From: an unicellular cyanobacterium SU2
GTDB lineage: Bacteria > Cyanobacteriota > Cyanobacteriia > Cyanobacteriales > Microcystaceae
Direction of reading: 5' to 3'
Length of the DNA stretch: 64,000 bases
Assembly (NCBI GenBank): GCA_002110465.1
Contig: NEED01000078.1
Coordinates: 157,325-221,324, forward strand
Positions 1-8,410 of the stretch are shown here, in pieces (position 1 is the stretch's first letter; each line of letters starts with the position of its first letter). The translations under genes were made by a program, and so were the position numbers. The notes under the pieces are model-generated. The model ran no database searches, was not told the origin of the DNA, and saw nothing but the letters and a program-made list of their open reading frames with translations.

Positions 1-76
1 TTCCTAGAACTGGTAAGGACTTAATCATCTTAAGCCCTTACAAAGTCACTGAGTTACAAACTAACAGATGTAGAGC

Positions 77-589
77 TTATTTACTTCCAGCTTTGACGCA
101 TTCTTCCACGAGAGGGAGTACCGCGTCAATATCCTTCCAGCCGAGAATTTCTGTGACCTTTTTCTCTAAATTCTTGTAGGTACGGAAAAATTCAGCAATT
201 TCATCTAGCCGATGAGGAGCAATATCTTTGAGGGATTTAACCTGAGTGTAACGGGGATCTTTATCGGGAACACAAAGAATTTTTTCATCGCGATCGCCAC
301 CGTCTATCATTTCTAACAGACCAATAGGACGAGCAGCAATTACGCACCCTGGGAAAGTTGGTTGATCCATTAACACCATTCCGTCTAGAGGATCGCCATC
401 ATCGGCTAAGGTATTGGGAATGAATCCATAGTCGTAGGGATACTGTACCGACGCATAGAGGACGCGATCTAGGGCAAAGGCATTGAGATCCTTGTCAAAC
501 TCGTACTTGTTTTTACTACCTGCGGGAATTTCAATCAAAACGTTGATTAAACCAGGTTTAGGTTGGGCTGGAATGAGGGATAAGTCCAC
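77..589 (-). CDS. ppa: Inorganic pyrophosphatase (family I)
   Basis: Soluble family I pyrophosphatase that hydrolyses pyrophosphate released by biosynthetic reactions. The metal-binding signature DDGDPLDG is at residues 63-70, and the product is 170 residues, the usual bacterial length. I place the start at the GTG at 587-589: GGAGAG sits 5 nt upstream of it on the minus strand, and the first residues ([13 protein letters not shown]) match the usual cyanobacterial N terminus. An in-frame ATG at 611-613 would add eight residues and has no comparable ribosome binding site. The gene stands alone, about 260 bp downstream of the tetR-like gene on the same strand. Function is certain from the family; the start is an inference from the SD. 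Confidence 0.96.
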   Translation of the reverse strand: MDLSLIPAQPKPGLINVLIEIPAGSKNKYEFDKDLNAFALDRVLYASVQYPYDYGFIPNTLADDGDPLDGMVLMDQPTFPGCVIAARPIGLLEMIDGGDRDEKILCVPDKDPRYTQVKSLKDIAPHRLDEIAEFFRTYKNLEKKVTEILGWKDIDAVLPLVEECVKAGSK

Positions 590-851
590 GAACTCTCTCC
601 AAATGCTATACACAATAAATTCAAGCTAACAAGCCCTAAGAAACTCTTCTAAAGGGTTGCAAAAGGGAAGATTAAGGCGTTCCCTAGCACCCCATTCTAC
701 AACGAAGATGAAACATATTTGAGGAGGGAAGTAAACTCACCCAAGTTTGGGTTAAGCAAAGGCTAATTTTTGAGAAACATCAAAAGCAATTTGTATTAAT
801 CAAGGCCATCAATAGCCATGAATGAACAGGGCTTACTTTTTGTCTATCGTG

Positions 852-1397
852 TTAATCTTCTAACAAAATCTGAGGAAGTTTAGCGATCGCTCTTTTAAAA
901 GGTTGTATATCGTTAGTCACTCTCACTAAAACTAATGCTCCTTGGACTATCATTAGGGCGTCTTCGGCTTTTTGTCTAGCGAGTTGGGGTTCGACTCCTG
1001 TTTCTTGGACAACCTTTGTCAGAAGAGTAAGCCAATGATTGAGAAACTGTTCTAACTGTTGATGAAATAAATCATTCGCTTCTCCTACGGACATTACTGA
1101 AAGAAGACAGGGCATTTGTCCGCAGTCGTAAAACTCGTCTAGACTTTGACTCATAGCTTGAATACGCTCTCTTGGTGGCTTGTCTGACTGCAAAGAAGTA
1201 AAAACATTTTTATCAAGCCAATTAGCAATATAGTCTAAAACCGCTAACGCCATTTGTTCTTTTCCTCCTTGAAAATAATGGTAAAGACTCGCTTTTTTTA
1301 AGCCAGTAGCCTCCGATAATCGGGATACGGTAGCCCCCTCATAGCCGTAATGTCGGAAGACGAAGACGAGTTGGCGAATGACTTGTTCTTTAGACAT
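852..1397 (-). CDS. TetR/AcrR family transcriptional repressor
   Basis: 181-residue one-component regulator. The N-terminal helix-turn-helix is clear (TVSRLSEATGLKKASLYHYF, about residues 23-42), followed by a helical ligand-binding domain with no recognisable specificity; it holds cysteines at CGQMPC (about residues 92-97), which might be redox or electrophile sensors (speculative). It is divergent from an alpha/beta hydrolase at 1645, and the 240 bp between them carries three copies of an AACGTT-centred palindrome, one of which is about 30 bp upstream of this start. Autorepression and control of the hydrolase are therefore likely. Known for the family: ligand binding releases the dimer from DNA. 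Confidence 0.93.
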   Translation of the reverse strand: MSKEQVIRQLVFVFRHYGYEGATVSRLSEATGLKKASLYHYFQGGKEQMALAVLDYIANWLDKNVFTSLQSDKPPRERIQAMSQSLDEFYDCGQMPCLLSVMSVGEANDLFHQQLEQFLNHWLTLLTKVVQETGVEPQLARQKAEDALMIVQGALVLVRVTNDIQPFKRAIAKLPQILLED

Positions 1398-1426
1398 TTT
1401 CTATTTATGGTTGAGTGCTTTCTTAT

Positions 1427-1447
1427 TTTACCGAATGTTCGTTTAAA
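1427..1447. promoter_or_regulatory. TetR-type operator, copy 1
   Basis: Imperfect palindrome around ACCGAATGTTCGTT centred at 1436.5, about 30 bp upstream of the repressor start. It shares the core and flanks with the two copies near the hydrolase promoter, which suggests autoregulation. Confidence 0.7.
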
Positions 1448-1564
1448 AATATACCTGTTGTCATTAGAACTCATTTTCAGAATTTGATTCCCTACATCTT
1501 TTTGAGTCAAAACCCTAGGAAACCTAGACAGGGCAAAGCTTTTACATCAAACTAAACTTTAGGT

Positions 1565-1593
1565 TTGACTTTCTACCAAACGTTCGGTAAAGT
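1565..1593 (+). promoter_or_regulatory. Sigma70-type promoter for the hydrolase
   Basis: TTGACT at 1565-1570 and TAAAGT at 1588-1593 are separated by exactly 17 bp. Operator copy 2 fills that spacer, so a bound repressor would block RNA polymerase. The hexamers are read by eye; the transcription start has not been mapped. Confidence 0.55.
1574..1590. promoter_or_regulatory. TetR-type operator, copy 2
   Basis: TACCAAACGTTCGGTAA, a near-perfect palindrome centred at 1581.5, lying between the -35 and -10 hexamers of the hydrolase promoter. Its centre is exactly 30 bp from that of copy 3. Confidence 0.75.
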
Positions 1594-1602
1594 GAGAATA
1601 GC

Positions 1603-1620
1603 AAAACGAACGTTCGATAA
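1603..1620. promoter_or_regulatory. TetR-type operator, copy 3
   Basis: AAAACGAACGTTCGATAA, with the perfect core CGAACGTTCG centred at 1611.5, just downstream of the predicted transcription start. The 30 bp centre-to-centre spacing to copy 2 is close to three helical turns, so two dimers could sit on the same DNA face. Confidence 0.75.
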
Positions 1621-1644
1621 AGTAGTATCTTAAGGAGATTGATC

Positions 1645-2523
1645 ATGGCTACCTTAAACCCTGTAATGCACAAAACCATTGAAATTGATGGACAAGATAT
1701 TTTCTATCGTGAAGCGGGAAACCCCAACGCCCCAACCCTCCTTTTATTGCATGGGTTTCCCACGTCCTCTCATATGTTCCGTAACCTCATTCAGGTTCTA
1801 GCGGACGAATTCCACCTTGTTGCTCCAGATTATCCAGGTTTTGGGGCTAGTTCCATGCCAAAAGTGGATGAATTTGAATATAGCTTTGATAATTTGGCAA
1901 ATATTATCGAAAAATTCACCATCAAATTGGATTTACAATCATACTTTCTTTATGTGATGGACTATGGCGCACCAGTAGGCTACCGTCTAGCAACAAAGTA
2001 TCCTCATAAAGTATTGGGGCTAATTGTGCAGAATGGGAATGCTTATGAAGAAGGGTTACGGGATTTTTGGCAACCGCTAAAAGCTTACTGGCAGGATAAA
2101 ACCCCCGAAAATGCTCAAGTATTGGCGGATAATTTTCTCACTCTTGAAGCGACAAAGTGGCAATATACGAATGGTGTTCGTAACCCAGAAGCTATTGCTC
2201 CTGATAATTGGTTCCATGACCAGTATTTACTAGATCGTCCTGGCAACCAAGAAATTCAATTAGAACTGTTTTACAGCTACCGGACTAATCTTCCCCTCTA
2301 TCCACAATGGCAAGAGTATTTCCGTCAGTTTCAACCTCCCACCCTCATTGTTTGGGGCAAAGGTGACTACATCTTTCCTGAAGAGGGAGCGCATCCTTAC
2401 AAGCAGGATCTGAAAAACATTGAATTTCATATTCTAGATACAGGACACTTTGCTCTAGAGGAAGATTTAGAGACCATTGCTAACTACATTCGTAACTTTG
2501 CTCGTTCCAATAGCTCTAAGTAA
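1645..2523 (+). CDS. Alpha/beta hydrolase, haloalkane dehalogenase / epoxide hydrolase-like
   Basis: 292-residue alpha/beta hydrolase. The oxyanion motif HGFPTSSH is near residue 36. The nucleophile elbow reads VMDYGAPVG, so the nucleophile is Asp rather than Ser, as in haloalkane dehalogenases and epoxide hydrolases. The acid candidate is the Asp of GKGDYIF and the catalytic His is in [10 protein letters not shown]. The ATG at 1645 has AAGGAG at 1632-1637; an upstream TTG at 1639 is less likely. Control by the divergent TetR-type repressor is strongly suggested by two operators over its promoter. The substrate is unknown; an inducible role in degrading a toxic or halogenated/epoxide compound is an inference. 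Confidence 0.9.
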   Translation: MATLNPVMHKTIEIDGQDIFYREAGNPNAPTLLLLHGFPTSSHMFRNLIQVLADEFHLVAPDYPGFGASSMPKVDEFEYSFDNLANIIEKFTIKLDLQSYFLYVMDYGAPVGYRLATKYPHKVLGLIVQNGNAYEEGLRDFWQPLKAYWQDKTPENAQVLADNFLTLEATKWQYTNGVRNPEAIAPDNWFHDQYLLDRPGNQEIQLELFYSYRTNLPLYPQWQEYFRQFQPPTLIVWGKGDYIFPEEGAHPYKQDLKNIEFHILDTGHFALEEDLETIANYIRNFARSNSSK

Positions 2524-2531
2524 TACCTTCT

Positions 2532-2559
2532 CCACCCAACTGCTAGACGGTCTGGGTGG
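2532..2559 (+). terminator. Hairpin after the hydrolase
   Basis: CCACCCA at 2532-2538 pairs with TGGGTGG at 2553-2559, 9 nt after the stop codon. A T-rich but interrupted tract follows, so this is a plausible but not textbook intrinsic terminator. Confidence 0.4.
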
Positions 2560-2637
2560 AACTTCCTTCTTCGCAACAAGACATTTTTGCTCGTAGATAT
2601 TTACCTCTACAATAAGTGATAATTATCCTATTGAAAG

Positions 2638-3357
2638 TTAGGAAAATCCAAATAAATTTTTTCTATTTTTCTTAGCTTTATTTAACTTACGTTTAAATCC
2701 TACTCCAAAGGCTAAGGCTGTTCCTGCCCCTAGAATACTTAAAGGTTCTGGAACTGGAGTGGCAATTAAACCCATTCCCAGTTCCTCACCTGCATTAGAA
2801 TTATCTAGAACTTCAGCCCTTGTGCGAGTAAAAAAGGCAACATCTAAGTGTGGCCTAGTCCCTCTTGTAAACCCTTCAGGTAAATCAGGAAACTCCGAAG
2901 CCCAGTCTGTTAAGTGTACATGAGGACTCGGATCATTATCATTGGGGAATAAGTCAGCCACAGAATCGGGCTTGGAAAAGAAATTAACTCCTTGGGTTCT
3001 TATCCCACCAATACTAATACCATTCGGTTCATTCCACTCTCCTGTTTGCAAAATTTGGTTCGTATTAGTATCAAAATTGAAGTTAAAATCAGAAGATGTG
3101 TGATTATTGAGGAATTCCTTAAAAACATTACCATCGGGATCAATAAAAGCAATGTTAAATGAGTTTAAATCTTCTTGGCGGACAATTCCATCACCATTAA
3201 CTTGGTTTTCATCATAGCTAAAACTTCCTTTTAATTGATAGCCTAAAGTTTGCCCAGTCCAATGTAGGTTAAAGGTAATTGCGTTTGCTGAATCAGGAGT
3301 TAATAGACCTAAACTTAAAAAAGTTACTGTCAACAAACCAATACTTTTTTGAGTCAT
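2638..3357 (-). CDS. PEP-CTERM sorting domain protein
   Basis: Exported protein of 239 residues. The start at 3355-3357 (MTQKSIGLL) is chosen because a signal peptide follows directly, ending in SANA, and GGAG lies 10 nt upstream. An upstream in-frame start would add 51 residues that look non-coding. The C terminus has VPEPLS, then a hydrophobic stretch and a basic tail, the PEP-CTERM signal that is processed by an exosortase. The body has acidic, Asn-rich segments (NDNDPSPHVHLTDW) and no catalytic motif that I recognise. In cyanobacteria such proteins go to the cell surface or the exopolysaccharide layer. No exosortase gene is visible in this window. Confidence 0.82.
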   Translation of the reverse strand: MTQKSIGLLTVTFLSLGLLTPDSANAITFNLHWTGQTLGYQLKGSFSYDENQVNGDGIVRQEDLNSFNIAFIDPDGNVFKEFLNNHTSSDFNFNFDTNTNQILQTGEWNEPNGISIGGIRTQGVNFFSKPDSVADLFPNDNDPSPHVHLTDWASEFPDLPEGFTRGTRPHLDVAFFTRTRAEVLDNSNAGEELGMGLIATPVPEPLSILGAGTALAFGVGFKRKLNKAKKNRKNLFGFS

Positions 3358-3660
3358 TTTTAACTTATCTCCAAAAGCCCTATTCGATTTTGACTCTAAA
3401 GTTCTAGCAAATTTATTTGAGGGGTTCAACAGACAACCTGTCAAACTTATTCTGAGTACAATTATGCTCGACTTTATCGTTTTGCTCTTCAATTTATAGA
3501 CGATTTTCACTCACCAGCCAACTTAGGTTCTTATCTTCCCATTCTCCTATCTTTGCCATGGGGGATTTATAAAGTCGGACTCAATCAAGTGATAGTGGCT
3601 GCTGCTGATGGAGCGTTAGCTGCAAGTCAAAGGATTGCAGATTGCCGATTGTAGATTGTA

Positions 3661-3681
3661 CCCACGACTGAAGTACGTGGG
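3661..3681. repeat. Hairpin resembling IS200/IS605-type ends
   Basis: CCCACG at 3661-3666 pairs perfectly with CGTGGG at 3676-3681, followed by CTTGGGAGG. This resembles the imperfect palindromes at the ends of cyanobacterial IS200/IS605-type elements, but no transposase is nearby, so it would be a remnant or a small non-autonomous relative. Confidence 0.35.
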
Positions 3682-3919
3682 CTTGGGAGGGTTGATTGTA
3701 GATTTAAGACGGGCGGCTTAAAGGTTGGAAATAATTCCGACCCCGCGCCCTCATTTATTGTTGATTGTTGAGGGAAGATTTTAGATTTACCAATGCCGAA
3801 ATAAATGGCTTGTTCTCATTCAATCTGCAATCTACATTCTCCAATCTTTCTGTCAGATTTTGCGGGATAAGTACCAAGGCAAAATTATTTGTGTATTTTT
3901 TGTTCATTTTTCAAGGTTC

Positions 3920-3970
3920 GTCGTCAGGACTTTAGTCCGATCACATCAGTCCTAAAGGGCTCGCTACAAA
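3920..3970. repeat. Short interspersed palindromic repeat
   Basis: GGACTTTAGTCC (3927-3938) followed by CAGTCCTAAAGGGCTCG, an imperfect inverted repeat. A related AGGGCTTTAGCCCT hairpin is at 36309-36322. Such units look like small dispersed intergenic repeats. Confidence 0.4.
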
Positions 3971-4174
3971 CATACAATTAATTTTGCTTACCTACTTATA
4001 CGCCGTAGTGAGAGTTTTAGAAAAGCTGCCCCAAAAGTTAATGTCTAGTTTAATTGGGTTTATTAAGACATGACAAGGATCACACTTGAGACGTGATGCT
4101 GACTACTGACTTAATCAGTTTTGCTGGGCAATAATATTTATAGGATTCAAAAAGCGGGTGCATAGCAGAATATC

Positions 4175-4217
4175 GGGTTAGGAGTTGACTATGATCAATA
4201 ACTAACCCAGTTTTTTT
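4175..4217 (+). terminator. Orphan intrinsic terminator
   Basis: GGGTTAG (4175-4181) pairs with CTAACCC (4202-4208) and is followed by seven T residues (4211-4217). Its orientation is plus, yet no plus-strand gene lies within 1.6 kb upstream. It suggests a non-coding transcript ending here. Confidence 0.6.
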
Positions 4218-4450
4218 GAGATTTAGCGATATTTTTCCTCTAGATCATTCGAAATTTAGTTTTTTTAGGTTTCATGATGCTTACTTGCTTATTTTATAGT
4301 TTTCTCAACTTTGTTAAATCAACAAGCATTAGAGATCTCTATTTTCAGATTCAAGATAAAATTTAGGAAGGTTGAGCCTGGCTAATTTTCCTCTAACAAT
4401 CCTAGCCAGACAAACTGGTTAATCGAGTTGAATCTAAAGATAAGTAAATT

Positions 4451-4948
4451 ATGTCAGCCTCTGACGTACAACCCCCTGAGTCCTACCGTCCAGATGAGGT
4501 TCAAGAAATTCTTCATCTGGCGATCGCTCGCAAAACTGATGGGTCAGAATTGTCCAGAACTCAATTGTGGGAAATTGCCACCGAATTAGATATTGACGCC
4601 GATTCCCTCAAAGCCGCCGAACTCGATTGGTTAAAAGGCAAGATAATTGAACGTAAGCGACAAGAATTTGACCATTATCGGCAAGCACAATTAAAACAAA
4701 AGGCGGTTCGCTATGCCATTATTAATGGGTTTCTATTAATGATCAATTTTATTAGTGCTGGCACAATATCTTGGTCTTTATATGCCCTGTTAATCTTAGG
4801 ATTACCCCTATCTCTAAATATCTGGAAAACCTTTCAAACAGAAGGGGAAGCTTATGAACAAGCTTTTCAACGTTGGAGTCTCAAAAAAGAGATGAAAGAA
4901 TCCATTTCGAGTCTTTGGAATAAGCTTAAAAAAGCATGGCAAACTTAG
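4451..4948 (+). CDS. 2TM domain-containing protein
   Basis: 165-residue protein of unknown function. Residues 1-75 are a charged helical region (YRPDEVQEILHLAIARK) resembling the short N-terminal modules of cyanobacterial 2TM and SHOCT-like proteins. Residues about 82-125 form two closely spaced membrane segments (YAIINGFLLMINFISAG and SLYALLILGLPLSLNIW), and the C terminus is a basic amphipathic helix. The 79 bp spacer to the next gene, a membrane GTPase-like protein on the same strand, suggests that they may be co-transcribed. The family is common in cyanobacteria and has no established role. Confidence 0.8.
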   Translation: MSASDVQPPESYRPDEVQEILHLAIARKTDGSELSRTQLWEIATELDIDADSLKAAELDWLKGKIIERKRQEFDHYRQAQLKQKAVRYAIINGFLLMINFISAGTISWSLYALLILGLPLSLNIWKTFQTEGEAYEQAFQRWSLKKEMKESISSLWNKLKKAWQT

Positions 4949-5027
4949 CCAAGACAACCAGAACCACAAGGGGAAATTCACCAGAGAAGGTACAATTAAG
5001 GCAAGGATTGCACACAAGGAATTAACC

Positions 5028-6446
5028 ATGGGGACAAAAGTCAATAAGCCAATTCTCGTAGTGGGGATCAGTATTTCATTCGTTTTGTGGTTGTGGGACA
5101 GTTTTAATCAACAAATTATCAACCTAGGAGAATGGGGACTACTAGGGGCGATCGCTTTAGGATCAGGGTTTTGGTGGTGGCAAGGACAAACAAAAGTCCA
5201 TCGTTATCCATCCCCAGTGGTCAGGTTGACGGAACAGTCGGTTCAAGATGTACTGACTCAAGTAGATTTAGCCATCGAAACTCTAGGGACTGAAGGACAA
5301 AATTTAGATATTTCTGGTTTTAAGCAACAATTAAGCCAATTATCTCTCGGTTTTGACCGTCAGGAACTAACCATTGCTTTAGCAGGTGGCAATAAGGTTG
5401 GGAAAACAACGTTAAAAGAAGTTTTATTAAACCAGACTCTATCTGATAAGATTACTTTGCTCGAAACAGAGTCCTTATTTAAAACAACAGAAATTCCTGA
5501 AATTCAAGCTGATCTCATTGTGTTATTGATAACTGGAGATTTAACTAATTCTCATTGGGAATTTTTGCAAAAATGTCATCAAAATTATCAACGATTTATT
5601 ATTGCATTTAATAAACAAGATCAGTATATTCCAGAAGAAAGATCTATAATCTTAGAACAAGTACGGCAACGATTACAGCCAATGGCATCCCCTTCAGATA
5701 TTATTGCTGTTAGTGCTGCTCCCCAAGTTTTAAAAGTTCGCAAATACGAGGAAACAGGAATAGTCAAAGAATGGACAGAACCTCAATCTCCTGAGATTAA
5801 ACAGTTGAGTGATCGCTTAAAAGTTTTGCTAGAAGAAGACAGTAAAATGTTAGTTTTGGGAAGTATTTGGCGTGAGGCAATGTCTCTGAAACAACAAGCA
5901 AAAGAACAACTTAATAGTATCAGACGCGATCGCGCTTTACCTTTAATAGAACAATATCAGTGGATTGCCGCCGCAACGGCTTTTGCCAATCCTGTCGCCG
6001 CCTTAGATTTATTGGCTACCGCAGCTATTAGTTCTCAAATGGTATTAGATTTAGGGGAAATTTATCAACAGAAATTATCCCTTTCTCAAGGTCAAGCGAT
6101 TTCAGGAAATATCGGTAAATTAATGGTGAAATTAGGGTTAGTTGAACTATCGACTCAAACCATTGGTAGCTTACTCAAAAGTAACGCTGTTACCTATGTC
6201 GCCGGCGGCACAATTCAAGGGGTAAGTGCTGCTTATTTAACCCGTTTAGCCGGATTAAGTTTGGTAGAATATTTCCAAGACCAAGATATTAATTCATCTA
6301 GACAAGAAGGGATAGACTTAACTCAAATTCATCAAAAAATTAAGCAGGTTTTTGAACAAAATAAACGGAGTGCTTTAGTTCAAAGATTTATTCACCAAGC
6401 CTTACCCCATTTACCTCAAAGTCATGGAAATACCTCAACTGTCTAA
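5028..6446 (+). CDS. DUF697-type membrane-associated GTPase-like protein
   Basis: 472 residues. Two hydrophobic segments lie in the first 55 residues. A P-loop, AGGNKVGKTT, sits near residue 120 and a G4-like NKQD near residue 195. The usual DxPG (G3) is not evident between them, so GTP hydrolysis may be weak. The C-terminal half has the glycine/alanine-rich hydrophobic helices seen in YcjF/DUF697 proteins (AAATAFANPVAALDLLATAA; about residues 315-335), which associate with membranes. Function in cyanobacteria is not established. It follows a small 2TM protein, and the likely site of action is the inner face of a membrane. Confidence 0.8.
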   Translation: MGTKVNKPILVVGISISFVLWLWDSFNQQIINLGEWGLLGAIALGSGFWWWQGQTKVHRYPSPVVRLTEQSVQDVLTQVDLAIETLGTEGQNLDISGFKQQLSQLSLGFDRQELTIALAGGNKVGKTTLKEVLLNQTLSDKITLLETESLFKTTEIPEIQADLIVLLITGDLTNSHWEFLQKCHQNYQRFIIAFNKQDQYIPEERSIILEQVRQRLQPMASPSDIIAVSAAPQVLKVRKYEETGIVKEWTEPQSPEIKQLSDRLKVLLEEDSKMLVLGSIWREAMSLKQQAKEQLNSIRRDRALPLIEQYQWIAAATAFANPVAALDLLATAAISSQMVLDLGEIYQQKLSLSQGQAISGNIGKLMVKLGLVELSTQTIGSLLKSNAVTYVAGGTIQGVSAAYLTRLAGLSLVEYFQDQDINSSRQEGIDLTQIHQKIKQVFEQNKRSALVQRFIHQALPHLPQSHGNTSTV

Positions 6447-6555
6447 GGATTAGAATCCATCAAAACTAATCAAAAAACTCTCGATTAAGTATTTATAGTC
6501 GAGTTTTAAAGAATCAAAGTATTCATTCTATATATTACTAGCTAAAAATTTAACT

Positions 6556-7605
6556 GTGTCAAACGTTAATCTCGATAAAGATCCTTGGTTAGCTGTTAAT
6601 CTATCGATGTTTTTTCCAGGCATTGGACAACTTTATGGAGGGAATTTATGGAGGGGAATTATTTTTCTGGGGGGACAGAGTTGGTTACTATCAATGGCGT
6701 TATGGAATATTTTTGCAGCTAGAGGAAATACGGTTAACGGATTATTTTATTTAGGTATTTCGGTGATTATTTACTTAGTTAATATTCTAGATAGCCATCT
6801 TGGGGTTTATCTTCCACGAACAGGATATATTTCAGAAAAAATCCCTAGGAAACATAAAAATGTTTGGTTTGCTGTCTTTGTATCCCGAGTTTTACCTGGT
6901 TTGGGACATCTTTATCTACAAAAATCTATCATTGGTTTAGGGTTATTAACCGCTAGTCTTTTATTCCTTAAATTGGATGATATTTTTACCCCGCTACTAA
7001 TAATTACCCCCCTCTTGACAGCGATCGCTACCTATCACACCTATATTGTCTTTCCCCGTAGCCATAGTGATTTTCAACGTTCTCTGATAGCTACGATGGC
7101 AGGTTTCGTCTTTTTCGTCAGTCTCCTTAGCAATTATTTCCCCCAATGGCTTGATCAACGATTTGAACAATTCATAATTCCGAGTGAATCAATGCAACCG
7201 ACGTTACAAGTTGGAGATAGGGTGTTTGTGGAAAAATCCCCTGATTATGTCCCTCAAAATGGAGATATTGTGGTTTTTACTCCATCAGAAGCTATTAAAG
7301 AGACTGATCCTGAATTTGCTGATTATTATATTAAGCGAGTGATTGGTATCCCTGGAGACGTTGTTTCTGTAGATAATCAGAGAGTTTATGTCAATGATCG
7401 CCCCTTGAATGAACCTTATATTGCTGAACCTCCTCGATATGAATTTAGCCCTCAGTTCATTACTAAGAATAGTTACTTAGTTTTGGGAGATAATCGAAAT
7501 AATAGCCTAGACTCCCATTTTTGGGGATTGTTACCCAGAGAGGTGATTGTGGGAAAAGCCTATAAAATTGGTTGGCCTCCCAATCGTATTCAATCGTTGA
7601 AATAG
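6556..7605 (+). CDS. lepB: Signal peptidase I with multi-span N-terminal extension
   Basis: 349 residues, far longer than an ordinary cyanobacterial signal peptidase (about 190-220). The C-terminal third is a complete S26 peptidase: catalytic Ser212 in PSESMQP, catalytic Lys260 in YYIKRVIGIPGD, and the GDNRNNSLDS box. The first 190 residues are membrane-spanning and contain two related modules, each starting with a PG(I/L)G(Q/H)LY motif (PGIGQLYGG near residue 20 and PGLGHLYLQ near residue 116), like the short TM2-type motif. The start is GTG at 6556. Cleaving signal peptides at the outer face of the plasma or thylakoid membrane is known for the family; the role of the extension is unknown. 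Confidence 0.9.
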   Translation: MSNVNLDKDPWLAVNLSMFFPGIGQLYGGNLWRGIIFLGGQSWLLSMALWNIFAARGNTVNGLFYLGISVIIYLVNILDSHLGVYLPRTGYISEKIPRKHKNVWFAVFVSRVLPGLGHLYLQKSIIGLGLLTASLLFLKLDDIFTPLLIITPLLTAIATYHTYIVFPRSHSDFQRSLIATMAGFVFFVSLLSNYFPQWLDQRFEQFIIPSESMQPTLQVGDRVFVEKSPDYVPQNGDIVVFTPSEAIKETDPEFADYYIKRVIGIPGDVVSVDNQRVYVNDRPLNEPYIAEPPRYEFSPQFITKNSYLVLGDNRNNSLDSHFWGLLPREVIVGKAYKIGWPPNRIQSLK

Positions 7606-7622
7606 TTGATAGTTAATAGTTC
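7602..7622. repeat. Heptamer repeat pair TTGATAG / TTAATAG
   Basis: The lepB stop codon is followed directly by TTGATAGTTAATAG, one more site of the 7 bp repeat family seen at 12966-12996 and 59644-59664. Confidence 0.5.
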
Positions 7623-7639
7623 AAAGGAAATCTCAGACT

Positions 7640-8410
7640 ATGAATCCAGATGCACTTCAGTCTCTTTTGCAAGCGATCGCTACCGGAAAAGTTACCCCTG
7701 ATCAAGGGTTAGAAAAGCTCAAACATTTTAGTTTTGAGTCTATTGATGAGTTTGCCAAAATTGACCATCATCGTCATCTCAGAACAGGATTTCCTGAAGT
7801 AATCTGGGGACCTGGAAAAACCCCTGAACAAATTGCCCAAATCATGCTGACCATGGCGCGTCATTCTTCGACTGTTATGGCAACTCGTATTGAAGCAATG
7901 GTGGCTGAACAACTTCAAGATCAAGTGCCTAATCTTATTTACTATCCAGTGGCTCGTATTTGCGCCCTGAAGACTTCTACAATTCCTTCAATGACTGGGA
8001 TAATTGGGATTCTCACGGCGGGAACGGCAGATTTACCGGTGGCTGAAGAAGCGGCGGTCACTGCCCAACTGTGCGGGTTTAAGGTTCAACGGTTGTGGGA
8101 TGTCGGAGTAGCAGGAATTCATCGTCTGTTGAGTCACCGTGAGTTAATTAATCAAATGGATGTGTTGATTGTGGTGGCTGGAATGGAAGGGGCTTTACCC
8201 AGTGTTGTAGCTGGTATGGTGGATTGTCCCGTTATTGGAGTTCCTACGAGTGTTGGCTACGGGGTGAGTTTTGGTGGCGTTGCCCCCTTACTAACTATGC
8301 TCAATTCCTGTGCCGCAGGTATTGGGGTCGTTAATATTGATAATGGGTTTGGGGCCGCAATTTTAGCAGGACAGATTTTACGGACAGCTATTCGGCTAAC
8401 CCATAAATAA
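7640..8410 (+). CDS. larB: Nickel pincer cofactor biosynthesis protein LarB
   Basis: 256 residues with the AIR carboxylase-like (PurE) fold in the C-terminal half: VGVAGIHRLL, VVAGMEGALPSVVAG and CPVIGVPTSVGYG. LarB carboxylates and hydrolyses nicotinic acid adenine dinucleotide in the first step of the nickel-pincer cofactor of lactate racemase-type enzymes. larA, larC and larE are not in the window, so the cofactor genes are scattered or the protein serves another racemase. It lies 34 bp after the signal peptidase gene on the same strand. The length is normal. Confidence 0.92.
   Translation: MNPDALQSLLQAIATGKVTPDQGLEKLKHFSFESIDEFAKIDHHRHLRTGFPEVIWGPGKTPEQIAQIMLTMARHSSTVMATRIEAMVAEQLQDQVPNLIYYPVARICALKTSTIPSMTGIIGILTAGTADLPVAEEAAVTAQLCGFKVQRLWDVGVAGIHRLLSHRELINQMDVLIVVAGMEGALPSVVAGMVDCPVIGVPTSVGYGVSFGGVAPLLTMLNSCAAGIGVVNIDNGFGAAILAGQILRTAIRLTHK

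Larger units (their letters stand above)
3358..4450. other. 1.1 kb spacer with repeats and an orphan terminator
   Basis: No convincing gene. From 3640 to 3860 there are many near-repeats of GATTGTAGATT / AATCTACA type words on both strands, a hairpin at 3661-3681, a GGACTTTAGTCC repeat at 3920-3970 and a strong intrinsic terminator at 4175-4217 that serves no visible gene. An open frame at 3421-3654 is discussed among the rejected items. Confidence 0.6.

Noticed and set aside
1298..1510. 70-codon minus-strand frame across the TetR start
   Set aside because: Shadow of the repressor gene in another frame; it runs through operator copy 1.
3421..3654. 77-codon plus-strand open frame ending in GLNQVIVAAADGALAAS, reminiscent of the C-terminal end of FAD-dependent thioredoxin-reductase-like proteins
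   Set aside because: No start codon with an RBS, stop codons immediately upstream, overlap with repeat-rich sequence, and the resemblance is limited to about 15 residues. It may be a remnant, but I cannot support it without a search.
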